Shown: positions 26,121 to 34,837 of the stretch, piece by piece | How positions within the stretch are numbered: the first letter of the stretch is position 1 | Layout: the number at the start of each line of letters is the position of its first letter | From: Lachnospiraceae bacterium UBA1766 | GTDB lineage: Bacteria; Bacillota; Clostridia; Lachnospirales; Lachnospiraceae | Direction: 5' to 3' | NCBI GenBank assembly: GCA_002314715.1 | Contig: DCGY01000079.1 | Location: 1 to 39,242 of the forward strand | DNA: 39,242 bases | The notes under the pieces: model-generated | Databases searched by the model: none | Seen by the model: the letters and a program-made list of their open reading frames with translations, nothing else | Told to the model about the DNA's origin: nothing | Program-made: the position numbers and the translations under genes

Positions 26121-26936
26121 ATGTTAAAATTTTTATATCAGACAGTCCCGGGAAGAGCGGTTTTGCAGGTTTTGTCCGGGAGAACGGTTTCTAAGGTGAC
26201 AGGTAAGTTTTTGGACAGTCCTCTTTCTAAGGGGATTATTCCTTTCTTTATCAAAAAAAATTCGATTGATTTATCGGAATACGAACCATGCGAATATGAA
26301 AGCTTCAATGCTTTCTTTTGCCGAAAAATCAAAACCGGCAAGCGCCCCATTGACCCGGACCGGGAACATTTGATTTGTCCCTGCGACGGGCTTTTAAGCG
26401 CATATCCCATCAAAAGGGGCTTGGTAATTCCGGTGAAACAAAGCCGGTATTCCATTGCGGATTTGCTTCACAGCAAGAAGCTGGCCCAGGAATTCGATGA
26501 GGGAATCTGTCTGGTATTTCGGTTGTGCGTGGACAACTATCATCGGTATTGCTTCGTGGATGATGGCCGCGTGCTGCATCGGAAAAAAATACCGGGAAGA
26601 CTGCATACCGTGCGTCCCATTGCCCTTCGGGAGCTTCCGGTATTTGTTCAAAACAGCAGAGAATACAGTGTGATTTCCACAGAGCATTTTGGCACCATGG
26701 TCCAAATGGAGGTGGGGGCTATGCTGGTGGGTAAAATTCAAAACAATCATGGGGAAGAACCTGTCAGGAGAGGTCAGGAAAAGGGACATTTTCTTTACGG
26801 AGGGTCAACCGTTATCTTACTGTTAAAGAAGGATAGGGCAGAGATTCCGGAGGAATATTATAAGGCTACACGTAAGGGAAGGGAAATCCCGGTTCGTATG
26901 GGCGAGAGGATTGGCACAGCGAAGGAGAAGGTATAA
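26121..26936 (+). CDS. psd: Phosphatidylserine decarboxylase
   Basis: The protein has 271 residues and forms phosphatidylethanolamine by decarboxylating phosphatidylserine at the membrane. The catalytic and self-cleavage residues are visible: Asp89 in CDG, His141 in NYHRY, His189 in EHFGT, and Ser229 in GGST, where cleavage creates the pyruvoyl group. The family usually has LGST, here GGST. ATG 26121 follows AAGGTGAG. It sits between the flippase-like gene and glpK. Phosphatidylserine synthase is not in the window. Confidence 0.9.
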   Translation: MLKFLYQTVPGRAVLQVLSGRTVSKVTGKFLDSPLSKGIIPFFIKKNSIDLSEYEPCEYESFNAFFCRKIKTGKRPIDPDREHLICPCDGLLSAYPIKRGLVIPVKQSRYSIADLLHSKKLAQEFDEGICLVFRLCVDNYHRYCFVDDGRVLHRKKIPGRLHTVRPIALRELPVFVQNSREYSVISTEHFGTMVQMEVGAMLVGKIQNNHGEEPVRRGQEKGHFLYGGSTVILLLKKDRAEIPEEYYKATRKGREIPVRMGERIGTAKEKV

Positions 26937-26939
26937 CTT

Positions 26940-28442
26940 ATGAAAAAATATGTAATGGCATTGGATGCGGGTACCACCAGTAATCGTTGTATTCTGTTTG
27001 ACCATGACGGCAAAATCTGCAGTATGGCCCAAAGGGAATTCAATCAGTTTTTTCCAAAGCCCGGATATGTGGAACACGATGCGGATGAAATCTGGGCAAG
27101 TATGCTGGGTGTGGCGGTAGAGGCTTTGAATATGATTGGAGCCACTGCGGAAGAGATTGCTTCCATCGGTATCACCAATCAAAGAGAAACGGTGGTCATC
27201 TGGGACAAGAAAACCGGGGAACCTATTCACAGGGCAATTGTCTGGCAGTGTCGAAGAACCTCCGAATATTGTGACTCCCTGAAGGCGAAGGGGCTGACGG
27301 AAAGCTTTCGCCAAAAGACCGGTCTGGTAATTGACGCTTATTTTTCTGCCACAAAGGTGAAGTGGCTTTTGGACAATGTGGAGGGCGCGAGAGAACGGGC
27401 CAATCGGGGAGAACTGTTGTTTGGCACCATAGAGACCTGGTTGATTTGGAAGCTGACCAAAGGAGACGTTCATGTGACGGATTACAGCAATGCCTCCAGA
27501 ACCATGCTTTTTAATATTAATACCTTAGAGTGGGACAAGGATATTTTGGAGGAGCTGCAGATTCCTGCCTGCATTTTACCAAAAGTAATGCCATCCAGCT
27601 GCGTATACGGCACAGTGGACGCTTCTTATCTGGGAGGTCCCATTCCGATTGCGGGCGCTGCGGGAGACCAGCAGGCCGCTCTTTTCGGACAAACCTGTTT
27701 CCACAAGGGAGAGGCCAAGAATACCTATGGAACCGGTTGCTTTCTTTTGATGAATACCGGAAACCAGCCGGTGTTTTCCAAGCATGGTCTGGTTACCACC
27801 ATTGCCTGGGGCATAGACGGAAAGATTACATATGCCTTGGAGGGCTCCATTTTCGTAGCAGGAGCTTCCATTCAGTGGCTTCGGGATGAAATGCATTTGA
27901 TTGACTCTGCAGAGGATTCGGAGTACATGGCAAAGAAGGTACCGGACACCAACGGCTGCTACGTGGTTCCTGCGTTTACCGGTTTGGGTGCTCCCCACTG
28001 GGATCAGTATGCCAGAGGTACTATCGTAGGAATTACCAGAGGAGTGAATAAATACCATATTATCCGTGCAACCCTGGAATCCATTACCTATCAGGTGCTG
28101 GATGTTTTGGAGGCCATGAAGGCGGACTGCGAAAATCCGCTGGAAACCTTGAAGGTGGACGGTGGCGCCAGCTCCAACGATTTTCTGATGCAGACACAGG
28201 CAGATTTGATTAATGCACCGGTACTTCGTCCCAAGTGTGTGGAAACCACGGCGCTTGGTGCGGCTTATTTGGCAGGACTTGCAGTGAAATTCTTTGAAAA
28301 TCAGGAAGAACTTCGGGAGAAGGCCAGCGTTAATGCCAGATTCCTGCCGGAGATTACCGCCGACAGCAGACAGCGAAAAATTAAGGGCTGGAATAAGGCA
28401 GTGAAGTATGCCTACGGTTGGGCAAAGGAAGAGGAGGAATAG
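26940..28442 (+). CDS. glpK: Glycerol kinase
   Basis: The protein has 500 residues, the usual GlpK length, and makes glycerol 3-phosphate from glycerol and ATP. FGGY-family features are complete: DAGTTSNRCILFD near the N-terminus (many have DQGTTS), TNQRETVVIWDK, AGDQQAALFGQ, NTYGTGCF and the later GAPHWDQYARGTIVGITRG. ATG 26940 is 3 nt after psd's stop, preceded by GAAGGAGAAGG, so the genes are co-transcribed. Glycerol 3-phosphate feeds phospholipid synthesis, consistent with its neighbours. No glycerol facilitator or GlpD gene is adjacent. I see no convincing terminator between it and the trp promoter. Confidence 0.95.
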   Translation: MKKYVMALDAGTTSNRCILFDHDGKICSMAQREFNQFFPKPGYVEHDADEIWASMLGVAVEALNMIGATAEEIASIGITNQRETVVIWDKKTGEPIHRAIVWQCRRTSEYCDSLKAKGLTESFRQKTGLVIDAYFSATKVKWLLDNVEGARERANRGELLFGTIETWLIWKLTKGDVHVTDYSNASRTMLFNINTLEWDKDILEELQIPACILPKVMPSSCVYGTVDASYLGGPIPIAGAAGDQQAALFGQTCFHKGEAKNTYGTGCFLLMNTGNQPVFSKHGLVTTIAWGIDGKITYALEGSIFVAGASIQWLRDEMHLIDSAEDSEYMAKKVPDTNGCYVVPAFTGLGAPHWDQYARGTIVGITRGVNKYHIIRATLESITYQVLDVLEAMKADCENPLETLKVDGGASSNDFLMQTQADLINAPVLRPKCVETTALGAAYLAGLAVKFFENQEELREKASVNARFLPEITADSRQRKIKGWNKAVKYAYGWAKEEEE

Positions 28443-28475
28443 GGGAAAATTCCTTTCGGAATCCTGAAAAAAGAA

Positions 28476-28504
28476 TTGACAAGAAAAATTGGTGGTGCTA
28501 ATAT
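28476..28504 (+). promoter_or_regulatory. Promoter of the trp operon
   Basis: Consensus TTGACA at 28476-28481 and TAATAT at 28499-28504 are separated by 17 nt. Transcription should begin near 28511, directly at the T-box leader. Confidence 0.85.
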
Positions 28505-28510
28505 ATTTTT

Positions 28511-28805
28511 AACTTGATAAAGTATTAAACCGTTGAAGCGGAGATAACGGCAATCATGCCTTTACAGAGAGTTTGGGATGCTGAGAACCAGACGTGAAAC
28601 AAGTTGTCAAATGGACCGCTGAGGGTGTAGGGAAAGAAACATTTTGTTTTGAGTATTCTGCAACGTGTAGGCATACGTCAGTTGCCGGGAATATGTTTGT
28701 ATTCTGAAAGAGCATGATTGATATCATGAATTCAAGGTGGCACCGCGGATAGAAGAAAGATTATTCGTCCTTGATAGAAGTACTATTCTATCAAGGACTT
28801 TTTTG
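28511..28805 (+). promoter_or_regulatory. Tryptophan T-box riboswitch leader
   Basis: The leader of about 370 nt before trpD holds a T-box element. The conserved T-box sequence AAGGTGGCACCGCGG is at 28734-28748. The Stem I region has the AGAGAG...GGGATGCTGAGAA landmarks near 28566-28588. A TGG triplet at 28612-28614 followed by A is placed as the specifier codon, matching tRNA-Trp. Uncharged tRNA-Trp would bind both sites and stabilise the antiterminator, allowing transcription of the trp genes. Confidence 0.92.
28767..28805 (+). terminator. T-box regulated terminator
   Basis: GTCCTTGATAGAA at 28767-28779 and its exact complement at 28786-28798 form a 13-bp stem with a 6-nt loop, followed by seven T residues. 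It is the terminator competing with the T-box antiterminator. Confidence 0.9.
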
Positions 28806-28880
28806 TTTTTCAAAACTTTGATAGAAAAGAGGCAAGGCAATAGGAAACAAGATACAGAAAGAAAAAAGGAGACAGACAAA

Positions 28881-29897
28881 ATGATCAAAGAAGCAATTGT
28901 AAAAATTGTAAACAAAGAAGATTTGAGCTATGACGAAGCATATGCCGTAATGAATGAGATTATGAGCGGTGAGACCACCCCGACTCAGAACGCAGCATTT
29001 TTGGCAGCTCTTTCCACCAAGAGCGCCAAGGCTGAGACTACCGCAGAAATCGCCGGCTGTGCAGCTGCCATGAGAGATAAGGCTACCAAGGTAGATACCA
29101 AGATGGATATTTTTGAAATCGTTGGTACCGGTGGTGACAATGCGCACAGCTTTAATATTTCAACTACCTCCGCATTGGTTGCGGCAGCAGGCGGTATGAA
29201 GGTGGCGAAGCACGGAAACAGAGCGGCTTCTTCTCTTTGCGGAACAGCTGACTGCCTGGAGGCACTTGGCGTGAATATTAATCAGGAGCCTGAGAAATGT
29301 GTTGAGTTGCTGGAAAAGGCAGGTATGTGCTTCTTCTTCGCACAGAAGTATCATACTTCCATGAAATATGTGGGACCTATTCGTAAGGAACTTGGTTTCC
29401 GTACCGTATTTAATATCCTTGGACCTTTGACCAATCCCGGTTCTCCCAAGATGCAGCTTCTGGGTGTGTATGATGAGTACTTGGTAGAGCCTTTGGCACA
29501 GGTACTTATGAGCCTTGGAGTAGAGCGCGGAATGGTTGTATACGGCATGGACAAGCTGGATGAAATTTCCATGAGCGCACCTACCAAGGTATGCGAGTTT
29601 AAGGATGGCTGGTTCAAGTCCTACACCATTACTCCCGAGGACTTCGGCTTCGAGAGATGTACCAAGGATGATTTGAAGGGTGGCACTCCCGCAGAGAATG
29701 CTCAGATTACTTTGGATATTTTAAACGGTGCCAAGGGCCATAAGAGAAATGCAGTTTTGATGAATGCAGGTGCGGCACTTTACATCGGTGGAAAAGCAGA
29801 CAGCTTTAAGGCCGGTATTGAGTTGGCAGCACAGATTATCGATTCCAAGAAAGCATTGGAAACCTTGAATAAGATGATTGAAGTAAGCAACAACTAA
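28881..29897 (+). CDS. trpD: Anthranilate phosphoribosyltransferase
   Basis: The protein has 338 residues and joins anthranilate to phosphoribosyl pyrophosphate, the second committed step of tryptophan synthesis. The glycine-rich PRPP-binding GTGGDN motif, KHGNRAASS, and the anthranilate-binding region after it are intact. ATG 28881 follows AAAAAGGAG. A longer frame from 28737 would begin inside the T-box and is rejected. It is the first gene of the T-box operon, and is not fused to trpG. Confidence 0.95.
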   Translation: MIKEAIVKIVNKEDLSYDEAYAVMNEIMSGETTPTQNAAFLAALSTKSAKAETTAEIAGCAAAMRDKATKVDTKMDIFEIVGTGGDNAHSFNISTTSALVAAAGGMKVAKHGNRAASSLCGTADCLEALGVNINQEPEKCVELLEKAGMCFFFAQKYHTSMKYVGPIRKELGFRTVFNILGPLTNPGSPKMQLLGVYDEYLVEPLAQVLMSLGVERGMVVYGMDKLDEISMSAPTKVCEFKDGWFKSYTITPEDFGFERCTKDDLKGGTPAENAQITLDILNGAKGHKRNAVLMNAGAALYIGGKADSFKAGIELAAQIIDSKKALETLNKMIEVSNN

Positions 29898-29908
29898 GGA
29901 GAGAAGCT

Positions 29909-30685
29909 ATGACCATTCTGGATGAGTTGGCAGAATACGCAAAGAAACGTGTGGAACTCGCCAAAGAAAAGGTGCCTTTAGAAGAAATCAAGAAGCAGGC
30001 ACTTGCCATGGAAAAGGGAGATTTTGCTTTTGAGAAGGCCTTAAAAAAGGATTCCATCACAGCAATCTGTGAGTGCAAAAAGGCGTCTCCTTCCAAGGGC
30101 CTGATTGCCCCGGTTTTTCCGTATCTGGAAATTGCCAGGGAATATGAGAGAGCCGGTGCGGCCTGCATTTCCGTATTGACGGAGCCCAAGTGGTTTCTTG
30201 GCAGCGATGACTATTTAAAAGAGATTGCGGCAGAAGTTTCCATTCCCTGCCTTCGTAAAGATTTTACCGTGGATGAATACATGATTTACGAGGCAAAGGT
30301 GCTTGGCGCTTCCGCAGTGCTTTTGATTTGCTCCATCCTGAATGATGAACAGCTTCGAAGCTTTTTGAAAATCAGCGATTCCCTGGGACTGAGTGCTCTG
30401 GTGGAAACCCACAACGAGGAGGAGGTTGCAAGAGCCATTTCCGTGGGAGCCAGAATTATAGGTGTAAACAACCGGAATTTAAAGGACTTTACCGTGGATA
30501 TGGAGAACAGCAAAAAGCTTCGTAAACTGGTACCGGATAATATTATTTTCGTATCGGAAAGCGGTGTAAAGGATGCTTCGGATGTGAGAGCGGCAGCGGC
30601 CATGGGAGCAGATGCCGTGCTTGTGGGAGAAGCACTTATGAAAGCTACAGACAAAAAAGAGAAACTTCAGGAATTGCTTGGATAG
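29909..30685 (+). CDS. trpC: Indole-3-glycerol phosphate synthase
   Basis: The protein has 258 residues and closes the indole ring from carboxyphenylaminodeoxyribulose phosphate. The TIM barrel shows the CECKKASPSKG motif, the catalytic LRKDFTVDEY stretch, GVNNRNLKDF and VSESGV. The start follows AAGGAG closely and lies 11 nt after trpD. It is a single-domain enzyme: no TrpF domain is fused to it, which matters because trpF is absent from the operon. Confidence 0.95.
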   Translation: MTILDELAEYAKKRVELAKEKVPLEEIKKQALAMEKGDFAFEKALKKDSITAICECKKASPSKGLIAPVFPYLEIAREYERAGAACISVLTEPKWFLGSDDYLKEIAAEVSIPCLRKDFTVDEYMIYEAKVLGASAVLLICSILNDEQLRSFLKISDSLGLSALVETHNEEEVARAISVGARIIGVNNRNLKDFTVDMENSKKLRKLVPDNIIFVSESGVKDASDVRAAAAMGADAVLVGEALMKATDKKEKLQELLG

Positions 30686-30698
30686 AGGAGAGAAGAAA

Positions 30699-31889
30699 AT
30701 GACAAACAGTAAAGGTAGATTTGGTATTCACGGTGGACAGTATATTCCCGAGACACTGATGAATGCGGTAAACGAATTGGAAGAAGCATATGAGTTTTAC
30801 AAGAAAGACGAGGCCTTCAACAAGGAGCTTTCCGAGCTCTTCAACGAGTATGCAGGCAGACCTTCCAGATTATATTATGCGGAAAAGATGACCAAGGATT
30901 TGGGTGGCGCGAAGATTTATTTGAAGCGTGAAGATTTAAATCATACCGGTGCCCACAAAATCAATAACGTGCTGGGTCAGGCGCTTTTGGCAAAGAAGAT
31001 GGGCAAGACCCGTCTGATTGCTGAGACCGGTGCAGGACAGCATGGTGTGGCAACCGCTACGGCAGCTGCTTTGATGGGAATGGAATGTGTGGTCTTTATG
31101 GGAGAAGAGGATACCAAGAGACAGGCATTGAACGTATATCGTATGAGGCTTTTGGGAGCAGAGGTAATCCCGGTTACCAGTGGCACCGCAACCTTAAAGG
31201 ATGCGGTTTCCGAGGCTATGAGAGAGTGGACAACCCGAATTGATGATACCCATTATTGCCTTGGTTCGGTTATGGGTCCTCATCCTTTCCCTACCATCGT
31301 AAGAGATTTCCAGGCTGTTATTTCCAAGGAAATTAAGGAGCAGATTTTGGAGAAGGAGGGCAGACTTCCCGATGCGGTCATCGCATGCGTGGGCGGTGGT
31401 TCCAATGCCATCGGTACCTTCTACAATTTTATCGAGGATAAAGAGGTAGCACTGATTGGCTGTGAGGCAGCCGGTCGTGGAATTGATACCTTTGAAACCG
31501 CTGCAACCGTGAATACCGGCAGCGTGGGTATTTTCCATGGTATGAAGTCCTACTTCTGCCAGGATAAGTACGGTCAGATTGCTCCCGTATATTCCATCTC
31601 TGCCGGTTTGGATTACCCCGGTGTAGGTCCGGAGCATGCAAACCTTCATGATATGGGCAGAGCTCAGTACGTACCGGTAACAGATGATGAGGCTGTGGAT
31701 GCATTTGAATATCTGGCGAAGACAGAAGGTATCATTCCTGCAATCGAATCCGCACACGCAGTGGCTTATGCAAAGAAACTGGCACCTACCATGGACAAGG
31801 ACAAGATTATTGTGATTACCATTTCCGGTCGTGGCGACAAGGACTGCGCTGCTATCGCTAGATACAGAGGGGAGAATATTTATGAGTAA
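30699..31889 (+). CDS. trpB: Tryptophan synthase beta chain
   Basis: The protein has 396 residues and condenses indole with serine using pyridoxal phosphate. Lys87 in GAHKINN is the cofactor lysine, with AETGAGQHG and the phosphate-binding GGGSNAIG also present. It is the standard TrpB1 type that pairs with TrpA. ATG 30699 follows GAGGAG. An in-frame TTG at 30678 lies within trpC and is rejected. It overlaps trpA by 8 nt. Confidence 0.96.
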   Translation: MTNSKGRFGIHGGQYIPETLMNAVNELEEAYEFYKKDEAFNKELSELFNEYAGRPSRLYYAEKMTKDLGGAKIYLKREDLNHTGAHKINNVLGQALLAKKMGKTRLIAETGAGQHGVATATAAALMGMECVVFMGEEDTKRQALNVYRMRLLGAEVIPVTSGTATLKDAVSEAMREWTTRIDDTHYCLGSVMGPHPFPTIVRDFQAVISKEIKEQILEKEGRLPDAVIACVGGGSNAIGTFYNFIEDKEVALIGCEAAGRGIDTFETAATVNTGSVGIFHGMKSYFCQDKYGQIAPVYSISAGLDYPGVGPEHANLHDMGRAQYVPVTDDEAVDAFEYLAKTEGIIPAIESAHAVAYAKKLAPTMDKDKIIVITISGRGDKDCAAIARYRGENIYE

Positions 31890-32652
31890 GATTCGTGAAG
31901 CATTTTTGAATAAAAAAGCATTTATTCCTTTTATCACCTGTGGCGATCCGGATTTGGATACCACTAAGAAGGCCATCCTTCAGATGGTGGCAAACGGAGC
32001 GGACTTGATTGAGCTGGGTATTCCCTTCTCCGATCCTACCGCTGAGGGTCCTGTGATTCAGGGTGCCAACATTCGTGCATTGGCAGGTGGTGTGACCACC
32101 GATATTATATTTGATTTTGTTAAAGACCTTCGCAAGGAAGTCACCATTCCCATGGTATTTATGACCTATGCAAACGTAGTATTTTCCTACGGCGCAGAGA
32201 AGTTTATTTCTACCTGCAAGGAAATTGGTATCGATGGTATCATTCTTCCCGATCTTCCCTTTGAGGAGAAAGAGGAGTTCCTTCCTCTTTGCAAGCAGTA
32301 TGATGTGGACTTGATTTCCCTGATTGCTCCCACATCTGAGAATCGTATTGCCATGATTGCAAAGGAAGCAGACGGATTTATCTATCTGGTATCCAGCCTG
32401 GGCGTAACCGGTACCAGAAGCGAAATCAAAACCGACCTTGCTTCCATCGTAAAGGTCATTCGTGAGAATACCGATGTTCCCTGTGCAATCGGTTTCGGTA
32501 TTTCTACTCCGGAGCAGGCAAAGAAGATGGCAGACATTGCAGACGGTGCAATTGTGGGTTCTGCAATCATTAAAATTCTGGAGCAGTACAAAACAGAGGC
32601 ACCTGAGCATATTGGAGCTTATGTAAAATCCATGAAGGATGCGATTCGCTAG
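31882..32652 (+). CDS. trpA: Tryptophan synthase alpha chain
   Basis: The protein has 256 residues and cleaves indole-glycerol phosphate, passing indole to TrpB. Catalytic Glu44 in IELGIPFSDP is present. The position of the second catalytic acid (Asp60 in Escherichia coli) is Glu55 here (TAEGP), a conservative exchange that I believe occurs in other TrpA proteins. Phosphate-binding GFGIS and GSAI are intact. Start ATG 31882 lies inside the end of trpB after AGGGGAG, so the subunits are translationally coupled. Confidence 0.95.
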   Translation: MSKIREAFLNKKAFIPFITCGDPDLDTTKKAILQMVANGADLIELGIPFSDPTAEGPVIQGANIRALAGGVTTDIIFDFVKDLRKEVTIPMVFMTYANVVFSYGAEKFISTCKEIGIDGIILPDLPFEEKEEFLPLCKQYDVDLISLIAPTSENRIAMIAKEADGFIYLVSSLGVTGTRSEIKTDLASIVKVIRENTDVPCAIGFGISTPEQAKKMADIADGAIVGSAIIKILEQYKTEAPEHIGAYVKSMKDAIR

Positions 32653-32663
32653 GAGGGAAAAAC

Positions 32664-34127
32664 ATGAAAGTATTTCCGAGTTTAGAGGATTTAAAACAAT
32701 ACCGGACCGGTGTATACGATATCGTTCCGGTGGGTTGCGAGTTTTTGTCTGACTTTACCACCCCGATTGAAGTAATGCGTATTTTGAAGAATGTTTCCAC
32801 CCATTGCTATTTGCTGGAATCAGCCATGGCAAATGAGAAGTGGGGACGCTACACCTTCCTGGGATATGATCCCAAGATGGAAATCAATTGTGTGGACGGG
32901 GAGATGAAGATGGGGGACCTTACGGTGAAAACCGATAACCCTTCCGAGTATCTGCGCCAGATTTTATCCAATTACAAAAGTCCCAAGCTTTCCTGCTTTC
33001 CGCCCTTTACCGGAGGTATGGTTGGATATTTCTCTTATGATTTTATGTGCTATAAGGAGCCTACCGCCAAGGTTTTGGTGGATGACTCCGAGAATTTTAA
33101 AGATGTGGATTTGATGCTGTTTGACAAGGTGATTGTATTCGATCATGTAATGCAGAAAATCATTTTGATTGTAAACATTTCTCTCAAGGATATGGAGACG
33201 GAGTACAACCGTGCAAAGCTGACCCTGGAGCAAATGTATCAGCTGCTTCGTACCGGAGAAAAGTGCAAAGAGGAAAAAGGAAAGCTTCTTGGAGAAGTGA
33301 CTCCTTTGTTTGATAAAGAGGCTTACTGCGATATGGTGAATCGGGCAAAGAAGCATATTAAGGAGGGCGATATTTTCCAGATTGTATTGTCCAACCGTTT
33401 AAGTGCTCCTTTCGAAGGCTCTCTGTTTGACACCTACCGTGTTCTTCGTACCATCAATCCTTCTCCTTATATGTTCTATTTCTCCGGAACCGATGTAGAG
33501 GTGGCAGGTGCTTCCCCGGAAACTCTGGTGAAGCTTGAGGACGGCGTTTTGCATACTTTCCCTCTTGCAGGAACCAGAAAACGTGGCAAGGATGAGGAAG
33601 AAGATCTGGCCTTGGAAAAGGATTTGTTACAGGATAAAAAGGAACTGGCGGAGCATAACATGCTGGTGGATCTTGGTCGTAACGACTTGGGTAAGATCAG
33701 CCGTTTCGGTACCGTAGAAGTGGAAAAGCTTCACTCGATTGAGCGTTATTCCCATGTTATGCACATCGGTTCTACCGTTCGCGGGGAAATCGCGGAACAA
33801 TATGATGCACTGGATGCCATCGAAGCAGTTCTTCCCGCAGGAACCTTGTCCGGAGCACCCAAGATTCGTGCCTGTCAGTTAATCGGACAGCTGGAGAACA
33901 ACAAGCGCGGTATTTACGGCGGTGCCATCGGCTATATTGATTTTTCGGGAAATATGGATACCTGTATTGCTATTCGAATCGCTTACAAGAAGAATGGTAA
34001 GATCTTCGTGCGAAGCGGTGCCGGCATTGTAGCGGATTCCGAGCCGGAGAAAGAATATCAGGAATGTATTAATAAGGCAAAAGCAGTAATCAATGCCCTA
34101 AAGATGGGAGAGGAGGTAGAGGAATGA
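32664..34127 (+). CDS. trpE: Anthranilate synthase component I
   Basis: The protein has 487 residues and makes anthranilate from chorismate and ammonia. The tryptophan feedback motif LLES is at residues 50-53. The C-terminal chorismate-binding domain is complete (DIFQIVLSNR, LPAGTLSGAPK, GGAIGYIDFSG, RSGAGIVADS). The start follows TAGGAGGG, 11 nt after trpA. It lies after trpA, not at the operon head as usual, and overlaps trpG by 4 nt, giving balanced subunits. Confidence 0.95.
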   Translation: MKVFPSLEDLKQYRTGVYDIVPVGCEFLSDFTTPIEVMRILKNVSTHCYLLESAMANEKWGRYTFLGYDPKMEINCVDGEMKMGDLTVKTDNPSEYLRQILSNYKSPKLSCFPPFTGGMVGYFSYDFMCYKEPTAKVLVDDSENFKDVDLMLFDKVIVFDHVMQKIILIVNISLKDMETEYNRAKLTLEQMYQLLRTGEKCKEEKGKLLGEVTPLFDKEAYCDMVNRAKKHIKEGDIFQIVLSNRLSAPFEGSLFDTYRVLRTINPSPYMFYFSGTDVEVAGASPETLVKLEDGVLHTFPLAGTRKRGKDEEEDLALEKDLLQDKKELAEHNMLVDLGRNDLGKISRFGTVEVEKLHSIERYSHVMHIGSTVRGEIAEQYDALDAIEAVLPAGTLSGAPKIRACQLIGQLENNKRGIYGGAIGYIDFSGNMDTCIAIRIAYKKNGKIFVRSGAGIVADSEPEKEYQECINKAKAVINALKMGEEVEE

Positions 34128-34690
34128 TTCTTTTGATCGATAATTACGACAGCTTCTCTTATAATTTATACCAGTACGTGGGCGAGTTGAATCCGGACAT
34201 TAAGGTGATTCGAAACGATGAACTGACCATTCCGGAAATTGCAGCACTGAATCCGGAAAAGATTATTATTTCGCCCGGACCCGGACGTCCGGAGGATGCG
34301 GGCGTGATTGTGGAGCTGGTTCGCCGGTTGGGAGACCGTTTCCCTATTCTCGGTGTTTGTCTGGGACATCAGGCGATTTGCCAGGCCTATGGTGCCACGA
34401 TTACTTATGCCAAGGAATTGATGCACGGCAAGCAGTCGGAAGTAACTTTTGACAAGGACAGCGTATTGTTTGGGGAATGCGGCGAAAAGGGACTTGTAGC
34501 AAGATATCATTCTCTGGCAGCAGACGAGAAAACCCTTCCGGATTGCCTGAAAATCACCGCCGTTACTGCGGATGGTGAGGTTATGGCTGTGGAACATAAG
34601 GATCATCGTGTTTATGGTATTCAGTTCCATCCCGAGTCGATTATGACCCCTATGGGCAAGCAGATGCTGCGCAACTTTTTAAATGCATAA
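34124..34690 (+). CDS. trpG: Anthranilate synthase component II (glutamine amidotransferase)
   Basis: The protein has 188 residues and supplies ammonia from glutamine to TrpE. The class I amidotransferase triad is visible: Cys79 in GVCLGHQ and the His-Glu of FHPESI near the C-terminus. PGPGRPEDAG and DNYDSFSYN at the N-terminus fit TrpG/PabA. The ATGA overlap with trpE shows coupling. PabA-type dual use with folate synthesis cannot be excluded, but position in the trp operon favours tryptophan. Confidence 0.95.
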   Translation: MILLIDNYDSFSYNLYQYVGELNPDIKVIRNDELTIPEIAALNPEKIIISPGPGRPEDAGVIVELVRRLGDRFPILGVCLGHQAICQAYGATITYAKELMHGKQSEVTFDKDSVLFGECGEKGLVARYHSLAADEKTLPDCLKITAVTADGEVMAVEHKDHRVYGIQFHPESIMTPMGKQMLRNFLNA

Positions 34691-34705
34691 TACGGATTGT
34701 TGTCT

Positions 34706-34740
34706 AGAGCTCTTATCGCAAGATAAGGGCTCTTTTCTTT
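34706..34740 (+). terminator. Terminator of the trp operon
   Basis: AGAGCTCTTATC at 34706-34717 pairs with GATAAGGGCTCT at 34722-34733 (one wobble) around GCAA, then runs into TTTTCTTT. Confidence 0.88.
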
Positions 34741-34750
34741 GGGGAAACTA

Positions 34751-34779
34751 TTGAAAGAATCGTTCAAAAAAGATATACT
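34751..34779 (+). promoter_or_regulatory. Promoter of the RelA-ExbB/ExbD cluster with overlapping palindrome
   Basis: TTGAAA at 34751-34756 and TATACT at 34774-34779 are 17 nt apart. The -35 region lies within a 17-bp near-palindrome (TTGAAAGAATCGTTCAA, 34751-34767; seven of eight pairs match), so a repressor could cover the promoter. The transcript would start near 34786. Confidence 0.65.
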
Positions 34780-34837
34780 GATAACATAGGGGATTTATAC
34801 GCTTTTTTAGAAGGATTTCAAGAATAGGGGTAACAAT

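Noticed and set aside
28443..28475. Terminator after glpK
   Set aside because: ATTCC-TTTC-GGAAT is only a 5-bp stem with no T tract, too weak to call.
28737..28880. Extended trpD start at 28737
   Set aside because: This stretch is the T-box and its terminator; the ribosome site and family N-terminus fit ATG 28881.
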